In this document: positions 12,497 through 24,154 of the stretch, one piece after another
Numbering within the stretch: position 1 is the first letter of the stretch
Layout of the letters: every line of letters starts with the position of its first letter
Assembly (NCBI RefSeq): GCF_000002995.4
Contig: NW_025062476.1
Span: 6,499,001-6,563,000, forward strand
Length of the DNA: 64,000 nucleotides
Direction of reading: 5' to 3'
Source of the DNA: Brugia malayi
Taxonomy: Eukaryota; Nematoda; Chromadorea; Rhabditida; Onchocercidae
Position numbers and translations under genes: made by a program
The notes under the pieces: model-generated
Seen by the model: only the letters and a program-made list of their open reading frames with translations
Database searches by the model: none
Told to the model about the DNA's origin: nothing

Positions 12497-12941
12497 TGTT
12501 CACTTAATAGCAATGACACACTAAGATTCTCAATTCACTATTTACTCCTCAGAAATATTCAAATTCCAGATCAATTCAAAAAATAAAAAGCTGCCTGGCC
12601 TGAAACAACTGCATAAACTTGGTCTAACTAGTGTAGCACAACGATACACAGGATCCCAAGAGACTCACCGATTTCATTGAGTCTCATTGTGTGTCACATC
12701 ATAGGGACAATGCTAGTCTTACAAGTAATTATATTTAGCTCGTCCCTTCCTTGCACTCATTCATGCAACCATAACTCTCACGCATATTTTCAAAGGATAT
12801 TGGCAGTTAGCGGTGGCGCAGCGATTGGTTTGGATAATTTGCGAGGATAGTATTTGATATTGTAAGATGCTTGTAGAGATGTTTGGGTATGAAGTTTCTT
12901 ATTTTATTGACATTGATTGAATACCTTGCAGGTGGATCGAA
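12497..12941. other. divergent intergenic region, likely shared promoter
   Basis: About 445 bases between the ATG of the - strand secreted-protein gene and the ATG of rpl-36.A. Both genes are transcribed outward from it, so it probably holds both promoters. No coding exon is visible. Confidence 0.5.
12924..12941 (+). promoter_or_regulatory. probable spliced-leader acceptor of rpl-36.A
   Basis: The sequence TACCTTGCAG ends at 12931, about ten bases before the ATG at 12942. There is no upstream coding exon, so this is the expected trans-splice site of a highly expressed ribosomal protein mRNA. Confidence 0.6.
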
Positions 12942-13612
12942 ATGGTGAACGTTCCGAAAACACGACGAACATTTTGTGATGGAAAATGCCGTCGACATAC
13001 GATGCATAAAGTAACCCAATATAAGAAGGGTAAGGAATCAAGACTGGCACAGGGTATGTTATGTTGTTATGTGTAATCCTTGATTGCTTGGTATTCATAA
13101 TTACCACTCTTTACTTCTCGTGATGCAGTAAATTTGCGTTAGATATAGGGACTGACGTGGATAGTCTGATTCTGTTATAGTTATGTTTAAACTATTTTCA
13201 CTTCAGGCAGGCGACGTTATGACTCCAAACAGAAAGGTTTTGGTGGGCAAACAAAGCCGATTTTCAGGAAAAAAGCAAAAACAACGAAGAAAATCGTTTT
13301 AAGAATGGAATGTACGGAATGCAAGCACCGCAAACAGTTACCAATCAAGCGGTGCAAACATTTTGAACTGGGTGGTCAAAAGAAAACACGTGGACAGGTA
13401 AAATTGGAATATCACGGCTATTGACTTTTTTAATTATATCTGGGGACATTTTGATTTATTGTGAAATGATCTAGATCAAAAGGAAAGGACTTATTCATTC
13501 GTTACTACGGGATTTTTAAATGAGCTTGTTTATTCCTGAGATCTGTGCTTTTTACTCACTCATGTAGTTTACTTTTTCTGAATCCATTTCTTTTCAGGTC
13601 ATTCAGTTCTAA
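12942..13612 (+). CDS. rpl-36.A: 60S ribosomal protein eL42 (L36A/L44)
   Basis: Three exons (12942-13053, 13207-13397, 13598-13612) join in phase to give 105 residues, the normal length for eL42. It starts [20 protein letters not shown] and ends [13 protein letters not shown], with the diagnostic block [20 protein letters not shown] in between. Cysteines at CDGKC, ECTEC and KRCKHF fit the family's zinc-binding site. Family knowledge: it lies at the E site of the large subunit. The proline in GGQTKPIF is the residue whose change to glutamine gives cycloheximide resistance in other eukaryotes, so this copy is predicted to be of the sensitive type. The last exon encodes only VIQF, a layout easily missed by gene finders. 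Confidence 0.97.
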
Positions 13613-13677
13613 GAGTGTTTGCTTCAGTGATCTGTTTGTGATTGTTTTCATGTTAATGTTGTCATGGCTTGGTAATC

Positions 13678-13683
13678 AATAAA
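13678..13683 (+). other. polyadenylation signal of rpl-36.A
   Basis: AATAAA lies 66 bases after the rpl-36.A stop codon, the usual spacing for a short nematode 3' UTR. Confidence 0.7.
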
Positions 13684-13919
13684 AACATCGTCTTATGTTT
13701 TTTAATAAGTATGTGTTCACAAAGTCACTCATAATCTTTCTGCATTGCATCTGTGACCTTTGTCATGACTTAACGTTGCTTTTAAGATTTCCATCGAATA
13801 AAAAAAAGTAGTAGAAAAGTTTTACGCTTTAATGAAAATACGCTCTGAATCCATATCGCAATCAATATCACTTATTCAGCAAGAGTTTTGGAGAGTGAGT
13901 ACATGAGATATTGCGTGCT

Positions 13920-14291
13920 TTATTCACGTTTAATTAGATATGAATGTGAAAGTTGATAGATGAAAGAGAGTGGATGATTTAGTTGTATCTTCATATTTTT
14001 GTTGTGAGGAGTAAGCGAAAGATCATTCGTACTGGCCTCTATAATCCATTTGTTTCGGGATCCTTCGATGACCCGTAGATTGTTTTCAACAATACGTTTA
14101 GGAAATAAGAAGCAAGGTGGCGATGCTGTATGTTGTCTGCGACGGTAATTTTTTTTTTGTAGTTTCTTGTTGTAGATAAATTTCAACGAGTGCTGCAAAT
14201 GGTTGTAACGGTTGCGCTCCGTGACAGGCCAGGTAAGCCTGGACTTTTTTACGACCAAAGAGGTCTGTCTAATTAGTATTATTACAACCAT
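13920..14291 (-). CDS. weak candidate: 123-codon single-exon frame
   Basis: An open frame of 123 codons runs against the neighbouring genes, between the rpl-36.A 3' UTR and the start of the nibrin-like gene. Its second half has a soluble-protein look (RIVENNLRVIEGSRNKW, IIEASTNDLSLTPHNKN). A spliced version, using a second open frame in the first part, is also possible. I recognise no family. Another unsupported frame of nearly equal length exists elsewhere in this window (29600-29968), so length alone is weak evidence. Confidence 0.25.
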   Translation of the reverse strand: MVVIILIRQTSLVVKKSRLTWPVTERNRYNHLQHSLKFIYNKKLQKKNYRRRQHTASPPCFLFPKRIVENNLRVIEGSRNKWIIEASTNDLSLTPHNKNMKIQLNHPLSFIYQLSHSYLIKRE

Positions 14292-14411
14292 ACATTGTGT
14301 TTATAATAAATTGTGGTTAAAGCTTGCTATCTGCAAACATCACAGGCATAGTAATTAAAGTTTCCGTGGTGGGAATTTCCTGGTGAAAGATTGATTGTTA
14401 CTATTAGGAAG

Positions 14412-17400
14412 ATGAACTCCGAAGTGACTGTTACGTCATGGTGTGACACATATTTCTGATTATGCCAGTTGATGAATAATTCAGTCTTTAGTTGTTCATC
14501 TTGCAATTAAAAGTGCAGTCTTTTCGATTGCAGGCGAAGTTCTTTACAGCTTTTCCAAAGTGGGTGATAGTGTTTGTATTGGTCGGGACAAGCGCCAATG
14601 TAAGATTACGCTTGGAATCAATGCGCAGGGAGTAAGTCGGGTTCATCTGAAACTCGAACTGCTACCAAACGGTCGCGTAAGTTTTCACTAAGAAGGCTCG
14701 CAAAAAGTTTCCAGTTATCTTAATCTCTCAGTAAGCTGCCTTCAGATTTGGCAGGAAGCTTTCCAATTACTTCTGTTTTAATCTATTTTAGTAATAATGT
14801 TTTAGTTGCTTGCTCGAGATACAAGTACTTATGGTACTGGTTATGATGGCGGACCTTTTGTGATAGAAAGAGAAAAAGAGCTGAAACCCTCTGTGGTTCT
14901 ACAAGTAAGGAATTTTTCAACATTTTCGCCACCGCTACTTTTAGATTTTAAAGTTTTTGAATTAAAAACTCTTCACTTGAGAACGAGCTAAAGTATTAAA
15001 TTTAATTTCACAAGACGTAGAAGAGTAGTTAAAACAGGAAACTTGGTTGTACTGTTTTCTTTCTTCATCTTGATTCATAGTAATTGGATTATAGTGAATA
15101 GTAATAACTAAGATTTATCTCTTTGAAAATAGTTTATGGTGAGCAGAGCTTTTTTTTTTCACTTATGCACTTTTACATTATGAGTAAATTGATCAGTCGG
15201 ATTTTCGTTTAATTTTCCTACTTCAAATGCTATTTATGCTAGGACATAAACAGTAGTCCATGCAAGTAGAGATCAGAAACATTGACTTCAAATTGCATAA
15301 ATTGGAAATATTACGAGTGGTTTTATAAGTCTAAACATTTATTATCCGTAATCTCGATAAATAAAGTAACATCATAAAGATCAGAAATTCCTGTACTAAA
15401 TTCGTTGTGGATTTATAAGAAAAGAGATTTTTTTCTTAAATCTTAAAGCAACACAGAGTTTCATTAATCTAACTTCTGTTTTTGTCAATTAATTCTTTAT
15501 AAATGAAAATTGATTTAGTTCAACTTTGATAGTAAGTCTGATGGTATGCTTATATATAGTAAAAGTTTTGCAATAACTGGATTAAAAATCTCTTCATAAG
15601 GTATATATCAGTTAGAAGATCCGTCTTTATAAAAAAGGTGATTTCGGTGTTTTATGTTTTTATCTAATAACAACCAGTTTTTTAGGTTGGTAGTTCCTTC
15701 TTTATTGTCGAGGAGAAGAACGTTAAGGAAACGTGTTTAGAAGAAACCCATGCAAGCCTATTTCTGAGGACTGGAAAAGTAAGTGCTATTTCTAACTGAC
15801 TCTATCTCATTGTTTTTTTTTTTTCTTTTTTTAAGGTGACTTTTATTTTACTTTTACTAAATACTATTAGATTCTTACCAAATTGTTCTCATTTTTTCCT
15901 TCGTCATGGACCAGATTTCTATTATGCAACTAGTAGAATCGAGTGAAAGCATGACTTCTTTTTCAAATATTCATAATGTAATTTTTAGACTGATTCGCGG
16001 AAGAGATTGGCGTCAAACAAAGCAACAGTAGTATTAGAGGAGGAATGCGTTACCGAAAAGAGGAAAGTGATGGATAATATAATGGAGAAATTGGCTCCAA
16101 GGATGAGTAATTCAGAAAGCGAAGTTGCTAGGACCATTGAAGTATTCTTCATTCTGGACTTTATTCATACTTCAACACATGCCTTTAATTGACTTCAAAA
16201 CCAGTAGTTTTAAGAATTTTAAATTTCACAGATGCGGAATGGACTTGTTGCTAATACAAACTCGATCTTGAATAGAGATGAACCTTGGATACAAATACAG
16301 GTAAAATTTCGTAAGACTATCTTCCAGATAAAACTGTGATAAAACTATCTTGTCTTACACATCCTGAATTTAATTTTTCATGTTTTCAACTACTAAAATC
16401 TACATTAGTCGTATAAGAAGTAATTTGCTTGGATATTATCAATGGTATTCTTGAAGGATAGAAAGCTAGTTTCAAAACTGGGAAAAAAAGCGAAAGAGGA
16501 AATGGATAGGTCTGTGTTGCTTCACTTTATTATTTTTATTCTTGATCATATAAGTTTTTTTTTAGCTGCCGGGAGGTGACTGGTGAAAAAAGAAAAAAAA
16601 AAACTTGTAAATTTGTCTTCATATTTCCTTTGCTTTTTTCTGCATTTTTGAACTACGTGACATTCTCCTAACATCATTTTTCAGTATAAAACTTGCTTAT
16701 TATCGAAGAATTGCTGATTTTCTACCTTCAGATGATGATGATAATGAGTAAGTGCTTACTTTTGATTTCGACTTTCTTACCTGCTGCAAAGAACAGAAAC
16801 ATTTGAAGGTAGTTCTCTGTCCCAGTATGTTCACTTTGTAATTTCAGTTGCTATAAAAGAACGCATTGAAATTTACATCATTTTGTGCAAGATGGTACTT
16901 GTTCATAAGTCATTTCCTTGCCAAACACTCCTTTTTCATTTTCAGTATAAAAAGTTTCCAAACACCAGGACCTGTTCCCAATGTACAAAATTTGGACTAT
17001 GGTTTGACATCTTAAAATGCATTATTTAGCAGTGAATGATCATTGACATCGTTGATCTAGCTAAACTCATCTATTTTTTGAAGAAGCGTGCGTATACATA
17101 TCAGATTTTCTTCAATAAATAAAAAAATAATTTAGAGAAAGTGAGCGGAACAGATCAGAAGTTTCCATGCTCACCGTAGCTGATTCCTTTCGAAATGTGG
17201 ACTCAACTAAAAATGTCTCATTGCATTATGATTCAAGTAATATTAAATTTAAAATCATAAATGGCAGTCTCTAATTTTTATGAATCACATACAATCCCTC
17301 TAATTCTAGGTAACAAAAATATTCGTGGTGTTGTTCAGGACATATATTTCCCAACTGCAGACATTCCAGTCTTCTCGAAAAAGTGAGTATTCATTTCAAG

Positions 17401-19122
17401 AAAATTTCTGTCAAATTGGTACTATGGAATCTTAAGTTTTTAGGGCAATACAATAATACTTCAAAAGAAGCTGGCAAATTGTTTAAAGATTTTGCATGAA
17501 TGAAAATTATGCCTGAAAGTTTGGCTAATAGTTCTATACTTACTATAACTAAAAGGAATGAAATCTGGATGATATTAAGACAGAAAAGTTGTCCAAATTC
17601 TTATTCAGCAAGTTTTTTTTTTTGCGTCGCCCGGATTATTCGGCTGTTGTCAGATGCGTGATTTCGCATTACGATGATTCTACGTATCAAATTTAATTTC
17701 ATCCAAACGTTTTCAAAAATGATAAGGTTATTAATGATAATAAGATGACTACATTAAAGTAGAAGAGTTGCGGTATTACTAAACAGCTACATTTTGAAAT
17801 AAAAAGCTTCTTTCTATTCCTTCTTACTTTATTGTTCGAAAAGCAAAGTTTTGATACTTATTTCAGTGCTCAGCTAACATCTTTCCTATCAAAAAGTGTA
17901 AATGAATTGTCAAATATTAGAAAGAACTATATTCCGATTTCTCATAATGGACAGCTCAACCTTTTGGAATCTCATAACGTAAACGAGAAATTTTGTGATT
18001 CATCTAAAAAGGTACTGAAGGAGAAAGACCCATCACCTCTAAAGGTAATGTCTGTAATATCAAGTAATGAATTCTTTAGCCGTTGTTTCTTCGAATAAGT
18101 TTATTTGCATATTTCTGTGTTTCAGGTTAATAAAGAGGAGACTTTTGCTACTGAGTTAGCTTCCTGGCTTGGTATGAATACTGTGAGAAAGCGAAGCTGC
18201 CAGTTCAATAACTTTTCTGAAAAAAGTTTGTTTTATTGCTTTATTCGTTCTTAAGGAATATTTCCTTGTCATTTATTTTAAAAAGTGTTCTAAACAATGA
18301 TATTACAATGCAATCATGATTTGATTTTGCTGTAATTACTAGGAATGAGTTCTAATTTGTTCATGTTATTTTTCGAATCAGAATTTTTACTGAAGTCTGA
18401 AGACCGAAAAATATCAATACGTGAGTGATGATTTATAGAAAATGAAAGCAGTACGGATGAAGTGCTGGTAGCTACTAAACGAATTAAGCTGGAAGTAATA
18501 GAGGACGATAACAAAAGAGAAGTTAATACTATTTAATACTTCATTATTCATTCCAAGTTTCAAACTTTTATTTATTTTTATGTTAAAAATAAGATCTGTT
18601 TCAACTGATCTTTTGCAGAAACTGGAAAAAAATGAAAGTACATTCGGAACTAGAATACATTGTTATGAAAATGTTGGTGGAAATGACCAAATCTTCGAAA
18701 TGAATATGGAAGTATTACATATGAAATTGGTCAGTCAGCTGTTTTTGTAATCGAAATTGTCCTTTTTAGGAGAAGCTGCTGTAGCTTCTTTCATTCGTTG
18801 TTCATTGTATTAATTGATAATCAACATTTCAAGCAGTGTATTTTTCATTTGCAGAAGAAAGCAGTGCAGTATGAGAATCTGGATAGACCAATTCTAGCGA
18901 AAGATAAATCACAGTCTTACTTAACCAGTCATTGGCAAAGACTCAACTGCAAGCGTTTTAGAAAGGTAAGAAACTAAAATAAGGTTGAAGGATGTTCTCT
19001 TATTTTCCTAGTTATTTATTGAAAATGTTTAGTGTTCAGTTGTGTATACATTTATAGTGCAATTATTATAGTTCGTTGTGCGTTTGATTTACCGCAGGTC
19101 TAGAAAAAACTTTTTGAAATAG
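14412..19122 (+). CDS. FHA-domain protein, probable diverged nibrin (NBS1)
   Basis: Sixteen exons join without a phase break from the ATG at 14412 to 18965 (about 505 codons); a last exon 19072-19122 then closes the frame. Exons: 14412-14442, 14534-14676, 14806-14904, 15686-15778, 15989-16141, 16232-16300, 16457-16509, 16685-16747, 16946-17001, 17138-17236, 17310-17382, 17867-18044, 18126-18225, 18439-18521, 18619-18729, 18855-18965. The extreme N-terminus is an FHA phospho-threonine-binding domain: CIGRDKRQCKITLGINAQGV, SRVHLKLELLPNGR and ARDTSTYGTGYDGG carry the expected GR, SRxH and STYGT positions. A long charged, low-conservation middle follows. Near the C-terminus, LNCKRFRK resembles the KNFKKFKK stretch by which nibrin binds MRE11. 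FHA at residue 10, length and this motif point to the MRE11-RAD50-NBS1 complex. I could not identify the BRCT repeats. The final exon is uncertain. Confidence 0.6.
16767..16823. repeat. dispersed repeat, copy 1
   Basis: Inside an intron of the nibrin-like gene, GACTTTCTTACCTGCTGCAA and the following 35 or so bases closely match 24155-24212. The similarity seems to resume after a gap near 16858 (CGCATTGAAAT). It is probably a non-autonomous element or its remnant. Confidence 0.6.
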
Positions 19123-19209
19123 ATTCATTTTGTTAATTTTTGGATCTTAATTTAGATACAGCACTTTGATGGCTGTATTCTTTAACAGTCTTAAAGGCAA
19201 TATATTGCA

Positions 19210-19431
19210 ATGTTTCATTTTCACTTGCTTTGTCTCGTTAGTATTGACTGGCGGGATGGCGGGATAGTCCCGGGAATGATGGATTTGCACGAATCCAGGA
19301 TGCCAAGAGGGCCTAATTTATTTTTCAGTACATTTGTCATTAATACTGATAAGATTAAAGGCTGCACAAGGATCACATGGCGGATGTGGACTACCACACT
19401 CTGCGATAACACGAATTGTGGGTGTCGGTGA
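19210..19431 (+). other. open frame of unknown status after the nibrin-like gene
   Basis: This frame stands out from its surroundings by higher G+C near 19245-19290 (GGCGGGATGGCGGGATAG). It reads SIDWRDGGIVPGMMDLHESR and continues to CDNTNCGCR before a stop. A pyrimidine-rich tract ending CTCGTTAG precedes it. It cannot be joined to the last certain exon of the nibrin-like gene without a phase break. It may be a mis-assembled or alternative 3' exon, a separate gene fragment, or chance. Confidence 0.2.
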
Positions 19432-19489
19432 CATGATCGATTTCAGAGAAATTACTTGATTTATTCACTAGGCATAATTTCATACTTGA

Positions 19490-19690
19490 ATGTTATTTTT
19501 GTTTCATGTTATTTTATTATTATGTGCTATTATTGCTGTCCTCTATTTGGCCAGTTCAGTTTATTGTGGTTCCTCGCCTGCTGCGCCCTTCTTTTCACTT
19601 CTTTTCCTTACAAATTCTTCCCTAGCAACTTGTTTTCTCCTGAAAGATTTTGAAAAATCTTTCAGGAGAAAATTGATGAAGAAGCAAAAG
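19490..19690 (+). CDS. weak candidate: first exon of a small secreted protein
   Basis: An ATG at 19490 follows a possible trans-splice acceptor (TTATTCACTAG near 19472). It encodes a signal-peptide-like start (MLFLFHVILLLCAIIAVLYL, then ASSVYCG) and ends at a donor after KKQK near 19690. I could not find the next exon with confidence. A perfect hairpin sits inside the frame, which is unusual for coding sequence. Low confidence. Confidence 0.2.
19633..19672. repeat. perfect 19-bp inverted repeat with a 2-base loop
   Basis: The left arm TTTTCTCCTGAAAGATTTT (19633-19651) is followed by GA and its exact reverse complement (19654-19672). Such a perfect hairpin could be a small RNA precursor core, a terminator-like structure or a cruciform. 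I see no longer flanking complementarity. Confidence 0.85.
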
Positions 19691-20240
19691 GTATTTTCAA
19701 AGCTGTGTTGAGGCTCTGGCCGAAAATTTTGCCAGCTATTTCAGATTTGTATTTGCACAGGTACTTTTCGCTGGATAGATGAAGTCTAGGCTCCACTCTA
19801 CCCTCTTTTCCTTAAGGGGAACTTTTCTAACCGAATTCAAGCTTCTGATATAGCCTAAAAGCAAAAAAATAAAAGAGCATGGTATGATGTATTCTTTGCG
19901 AATCACAATTTTTTCCAAAAATTTACATTTATTGTTAATATTAGATCGTTTTTGTGATTTAGAGGTACATTTATAACCAGTTTCAAAAGATTTGTTTTGT
20001 CGATATATTTGAGGAATAAAGCATTCGAACCGATTAGTTTAAAAGGCGCTGCAATATTTTTTGGAAAGTAATGATAGATAACTACTTTCATGAGGTAACT
20101 CATTTTATTCGAAAATCATTTCTTTATAATTGTATTTTAGGACAAGTCAAAATCACTTTAGCTTGGTTACGCAGATATTCAAACTTCACTTTTTGTATAA
20201 GAAATTTAGGGAATTAGCATGGGGTTTGAAGTTTCGATTT

Positions 20241-20334
20241 TAATAATGATTTCGTTAATGATGTCAGCAATAAAGCTGAACATTATTTAATAATGATTTC
20301 GTTAATGATGTCAGCAATAAAGCTGAACATTATA
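20241..20334. repeat. tandem duplication, 2 x 47 bp
   Basis: The unit starting TAATAATGATTTCGTTAATG is present twice head to tail, at 20241 and 20288, without a visible difference, so the duplication looks recent. It lies between the nibrin-like and membrane-protein genes. Confidence 0.9.
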
Positions 20335-21432
20335 GCTTCATTTCTATACGATGCTGCAGTAGGTCTTTTGGAGCTAATACTTTAGAAATTAATTGACGCT
20401 GTGCAAGCTGTAGCATTTTTTTCTTAGAAGGAGATGTAGTGGTTAGTTTGAGATTTGAGGAAATTAATAAACTATTTACTGAATAGTTAACATCCTTACA
20501 AGAAGCCAAATGCTTCAGGGAGGATGAGTCTGCTTTCTATGTGTCAATTGTGCTACGCCCAATTTCTCTTTGATGACATTTTTGTCCATGTCGCCATTTC
20601 ATTTTTTTTCCACGTTTTTTGATCTTGTTAGGATTAATTTATCAACTTTTACTGCTATTTATTTCGTATGATGGGGATCATATATGTTTCCCATAACCTT
20701 CCATGCACTTTTTTAATTTTCCTGAAAGGTCATTGTTCTATATGATATGAATAAATGAAAATAATAAAAGAGTTGACATTTAGCCAATTGATTAATTAAT
20801 CATTTACTTGGTTCTGATAACTTCGCTTTTTTGGATTTCTTTTTGCGTAATTTCTTTCGTGCTTTCTTTTGAATGTGATGTTGAGAAGTTCTTTCCCCTG
20901 TCTCCTTCATACGACCAATTCAATATTATTGTTAATAAAGTGAAATATATTCAACGTTGCGAAATTCTTCATATATGAGTTAGTGGATTTCAATCCTAAC
21001 TTATATCAAGTCGAGATAAATTTCACCTTTATATTACAGACTAATTGTGTTAAGATTGTTTGCTCGTGTACTGTTATTTAAAAATGAACATTTTAACATT
21101 TTGTTTAAAGGACTTGCATAATTGAAGTAAGCTTTTAGTTCGTGATACCTTTTGAGAAATAATTTTAAGAACGCCTTTCCCAAGGTTGTGACAACTTCGA
21201 TAAAAAGTCTAAATACGAGCAAACTCACAGCTGTATCCATTAGTTTTCGAAATATTTCTTTATTGAAATAGTTACTATGAATAAATTATCTTCATTTTTT
21301 CGATGTCAGGTGACTTTATCAGATTTGCATTTCTATTGAGGTTTTCTTTGGAGGCTTAATCTTCTGCTAGGTTGGAAGAATGATGTATTAGCCAATATAT
21401 TTGTACAAAGCAGCGGTAGTAGAACATCGAGA

Positions 21433-23507
21433 ATGGGACAAAAAGATGGTTTATTGCTTAACTCTGATGACTCCGACATACCTGATCTTGATTTGCCTAC
21501 TGCAAATGTTCGTAAAGAAAGGTCGAGGTTGTTCTCGAGGCTAGTTTTTTTTTTCTTTTTCAAATCATTTCTTCCTTCAATTTTCTTGATTTTAACGTTC
21601 TTTGCGAATTGGATTGTTTGAACATTATTCCGAAGAAAGATTACTTCCACTGCCTTTGAAGAAATTAGGAAATTAGAAATTTCTGACAAAATTGGACTGG
21701 GCTTTTTGTATTGTGAATAACGAACTTGCGGGAACAGATCGCCAGGGAATTTGAAAGATTTCTTTGCAAGGCTAAGACACTTGTGTTGAACTAACTTCTG
21801 ACAACGCGTTTGCAGAGCACGGCAAAATGCAGAGACAGTAATCGTAAGACAGCAAAATTGTAGCGTGCAAATTGCTCTGATATTGCTATTCTCCGCTGTT
21901 GTTATCGCTATTGCCTTTCTAGGCTTCTTCACCTCATACTTTTCGTCACAGCTGGAACAATTACGCAGTAATTTCCTTAAATTTACTATAATTTCCAGTT
22001 TTATTCGTTTTTCCGATCTTGATCACTTCATTTTATTAGTTTAAAGGAAATGAGTAATCCATGGACAACTCTCTACTAGTTACAACTTTTATTCAAAATA
22101 GCCTTCATTATAGATGAGCCAAGGTACGGTATTATGACTCGAGAATTGGAAATAATTAAGTACGAAGTAAACAAGATTAAATTAGATATAGATATGCTAC
22201 GTATGATGACCTCATCTCCAGGCACACCTACCTGGAATGCATCTTCATTGCTATATACTCGACTAGAGCACATCGAGTCACAAATTAATGGTATCGCTGA
22301 CAAAATACAGGTAGGATCCTACTTAATTTCCATAATATTCAAGCTTCGTATCATACTGACTGAAAGTGTTGGACAAATTCTGGAAATATATTTGTTCCAA
22401 AGATTTTTTCGTGAGATCTTTTCAGGAAAAGCTTAGCGATCACTTAGAAAATGATACGCTGAACTTGATATCGGTTTGTCACTTATCTTTTTCTCACTAT
22501 AAATATAATCAAAAAAAAAAAAACTTCATATGTTTCATCATGTTAACCTGAGTATATTAAAACAGTTAGAAAGAATGTGTTTGGTTGATGTGAAGAGCAA
22601 GCTTTCTAATGCTCCGAAGCATAAGCCTCAGTGTACTGAAATACAAAATAAACTTAAGAATTCAGTTTGTTTCTTTCTTCACCTAGTGTTTGGTCGTATT
22701 GGTGTGCATTATGAAATACAGCATTTTCTAAGTGCTCCTTTCTCAAATCCCCATTTTTATGTCATAAACTTAATGATTTTATATCAAGAAAATATTTCTG
22801 AATTTCCGTAACTGTCATCTCATTTTGGCCAGAAATGATTCAAGAGCACTGTTTTGCAAGAATTATTTAGACACAGTGTATTCTTGTAGAGAGGAATGGA
22901 AGTCTCAAGTCATTTCATCTTAAAAACAAAAACTTGTGGTGGAAAAAAAAAAGAGTACGGAAGAAAATTCCGCTTTTATTTGAGAACATGAAGTAGAAAG
23001 TGATTGAAATGTTTTCTAAATGAGAACTTTTTTCCAGTTCATTTCCCGGAATGAAGAGAAAAATTAAGATGAATAAAATAAGTAAACATATGTTTCTGTT
23101 ATTATCCTCAGGAGCATTATCAAATATTGTAGATCATTTGCGAAAATGAGTGGAAAAATTGGATGAAAGGTTTTGGGGTAGACGTTTTCCCTAGCAAAAA
23201 ACAAACAACTGTAAACACCGACAATACCACTCTTGATTACATAGTAATTTCGTCGCTGAGCAACCGAAATATGTGGAAAAAGATACAAATATTCTAATGA
23301 AATACGTTTTAGGAACGGGTTAATGCGGTAGCGGATGCTTGCATTCAAGGATGTCAGACCGTGTCGAAGCTGGTAGTATCTAACAACGGAACGAAATATA
23401 CCTTAGACTCAGTCAGTGACAAACTAAAAAAGAAGCGTTCTAAGGTACCTCAGTGGTCTTCCATTCGTGATACTCCCATTGTATTCACGAGAGCCAAGCA
23501 TGTATAG
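21433..23507 (+). CDS. orphan type II membrane protein with coiled coil, 261 residues
   Basis: Six exons with fully consistent phases: 21433-21527, 21816-21967, 22114-22310, 22426-22473, 22566-22664 and 23313-23507. The N-terminal 45 residues are acidic then basic (LLLNSDDSDIPDLDLPTANV, KERSR). One membrane helix follows (IALILLFSAVVIAIAFLGFF). After it comes a helical, heptad-like region (MTRELEIIKYEVNKIKLDID, TRLEHIESQINGIADKIQ). The C-terminal half contains a short Cys-containing part (ADACIQGCQTVSKLVV), an N-glycosylation-type site (NNGT) and a basic end. No signal peptide precedes the helix, so the C-terminal part is predicted to be lumenal or extracellular. I do not recognise the family. 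A small exon could be missing from the long intron 22665-23312. Confidence 0.6.
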
Positions 23508-24154
23508 TTCATGTCCTATATGCATTTAAGTATTAAGATATTTGCTGTGATAGATCGCTCTTTCATTGAGGACTTTTATTTTCTAGTGATATAATGACAT
23601 CAGACAGTGCTGTAGATAATATAAATTTGCATCATTTAGATTCCACAAACAAAAAATCTATGAACAAAAAGAGAGGAGAGTGGGAAGAAAATGAAAAAAA
23701 GAAAAATGAATAAATATATGTTTGTAATAATGAACAAAAACTGATCTCAAACAAGAAAGCAATGAGCACTAGCCTTACAATCGGAATCATTTGACGTACT
23801 GACTTATAAACAGTAAGTACAGAAAAGATGGGGAGAGAAACATGGAACGAAGAGAAAGCAAATAGTTTCTGGGATTTGCAAAAATCTGCCGTAATACTGA
23901 CGTTGCTCCCTCCAGAGCTGTAAATATTTCTAACTCCGATGATCGGTCGTTAGATGATTTGCATATATTTGAGCATAGATGCGTTTTAGGATGGCTCTGC
24001 TATATGTTATTACTGTGTATCGGCCAAGTAAGATTTGCCTTTGTTTGGTCATGGATAAGATCGCTGGTGCCGCTTGTAGATTATGTTTGGCCCCTAAGTC
24101 GTGAAGTAATACCCGTGTGAGCATACTGAACACGTCATATGTATGAGCAATCAT

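Noticed and set aside
21333..21932. 199-codon - strand frame, the longest in the window
   Set aside because: It overlaps exons 1 and 2 of the + strand membrane protein, whose phases and membrane helix are convincing; the - strand reading shows no motif.
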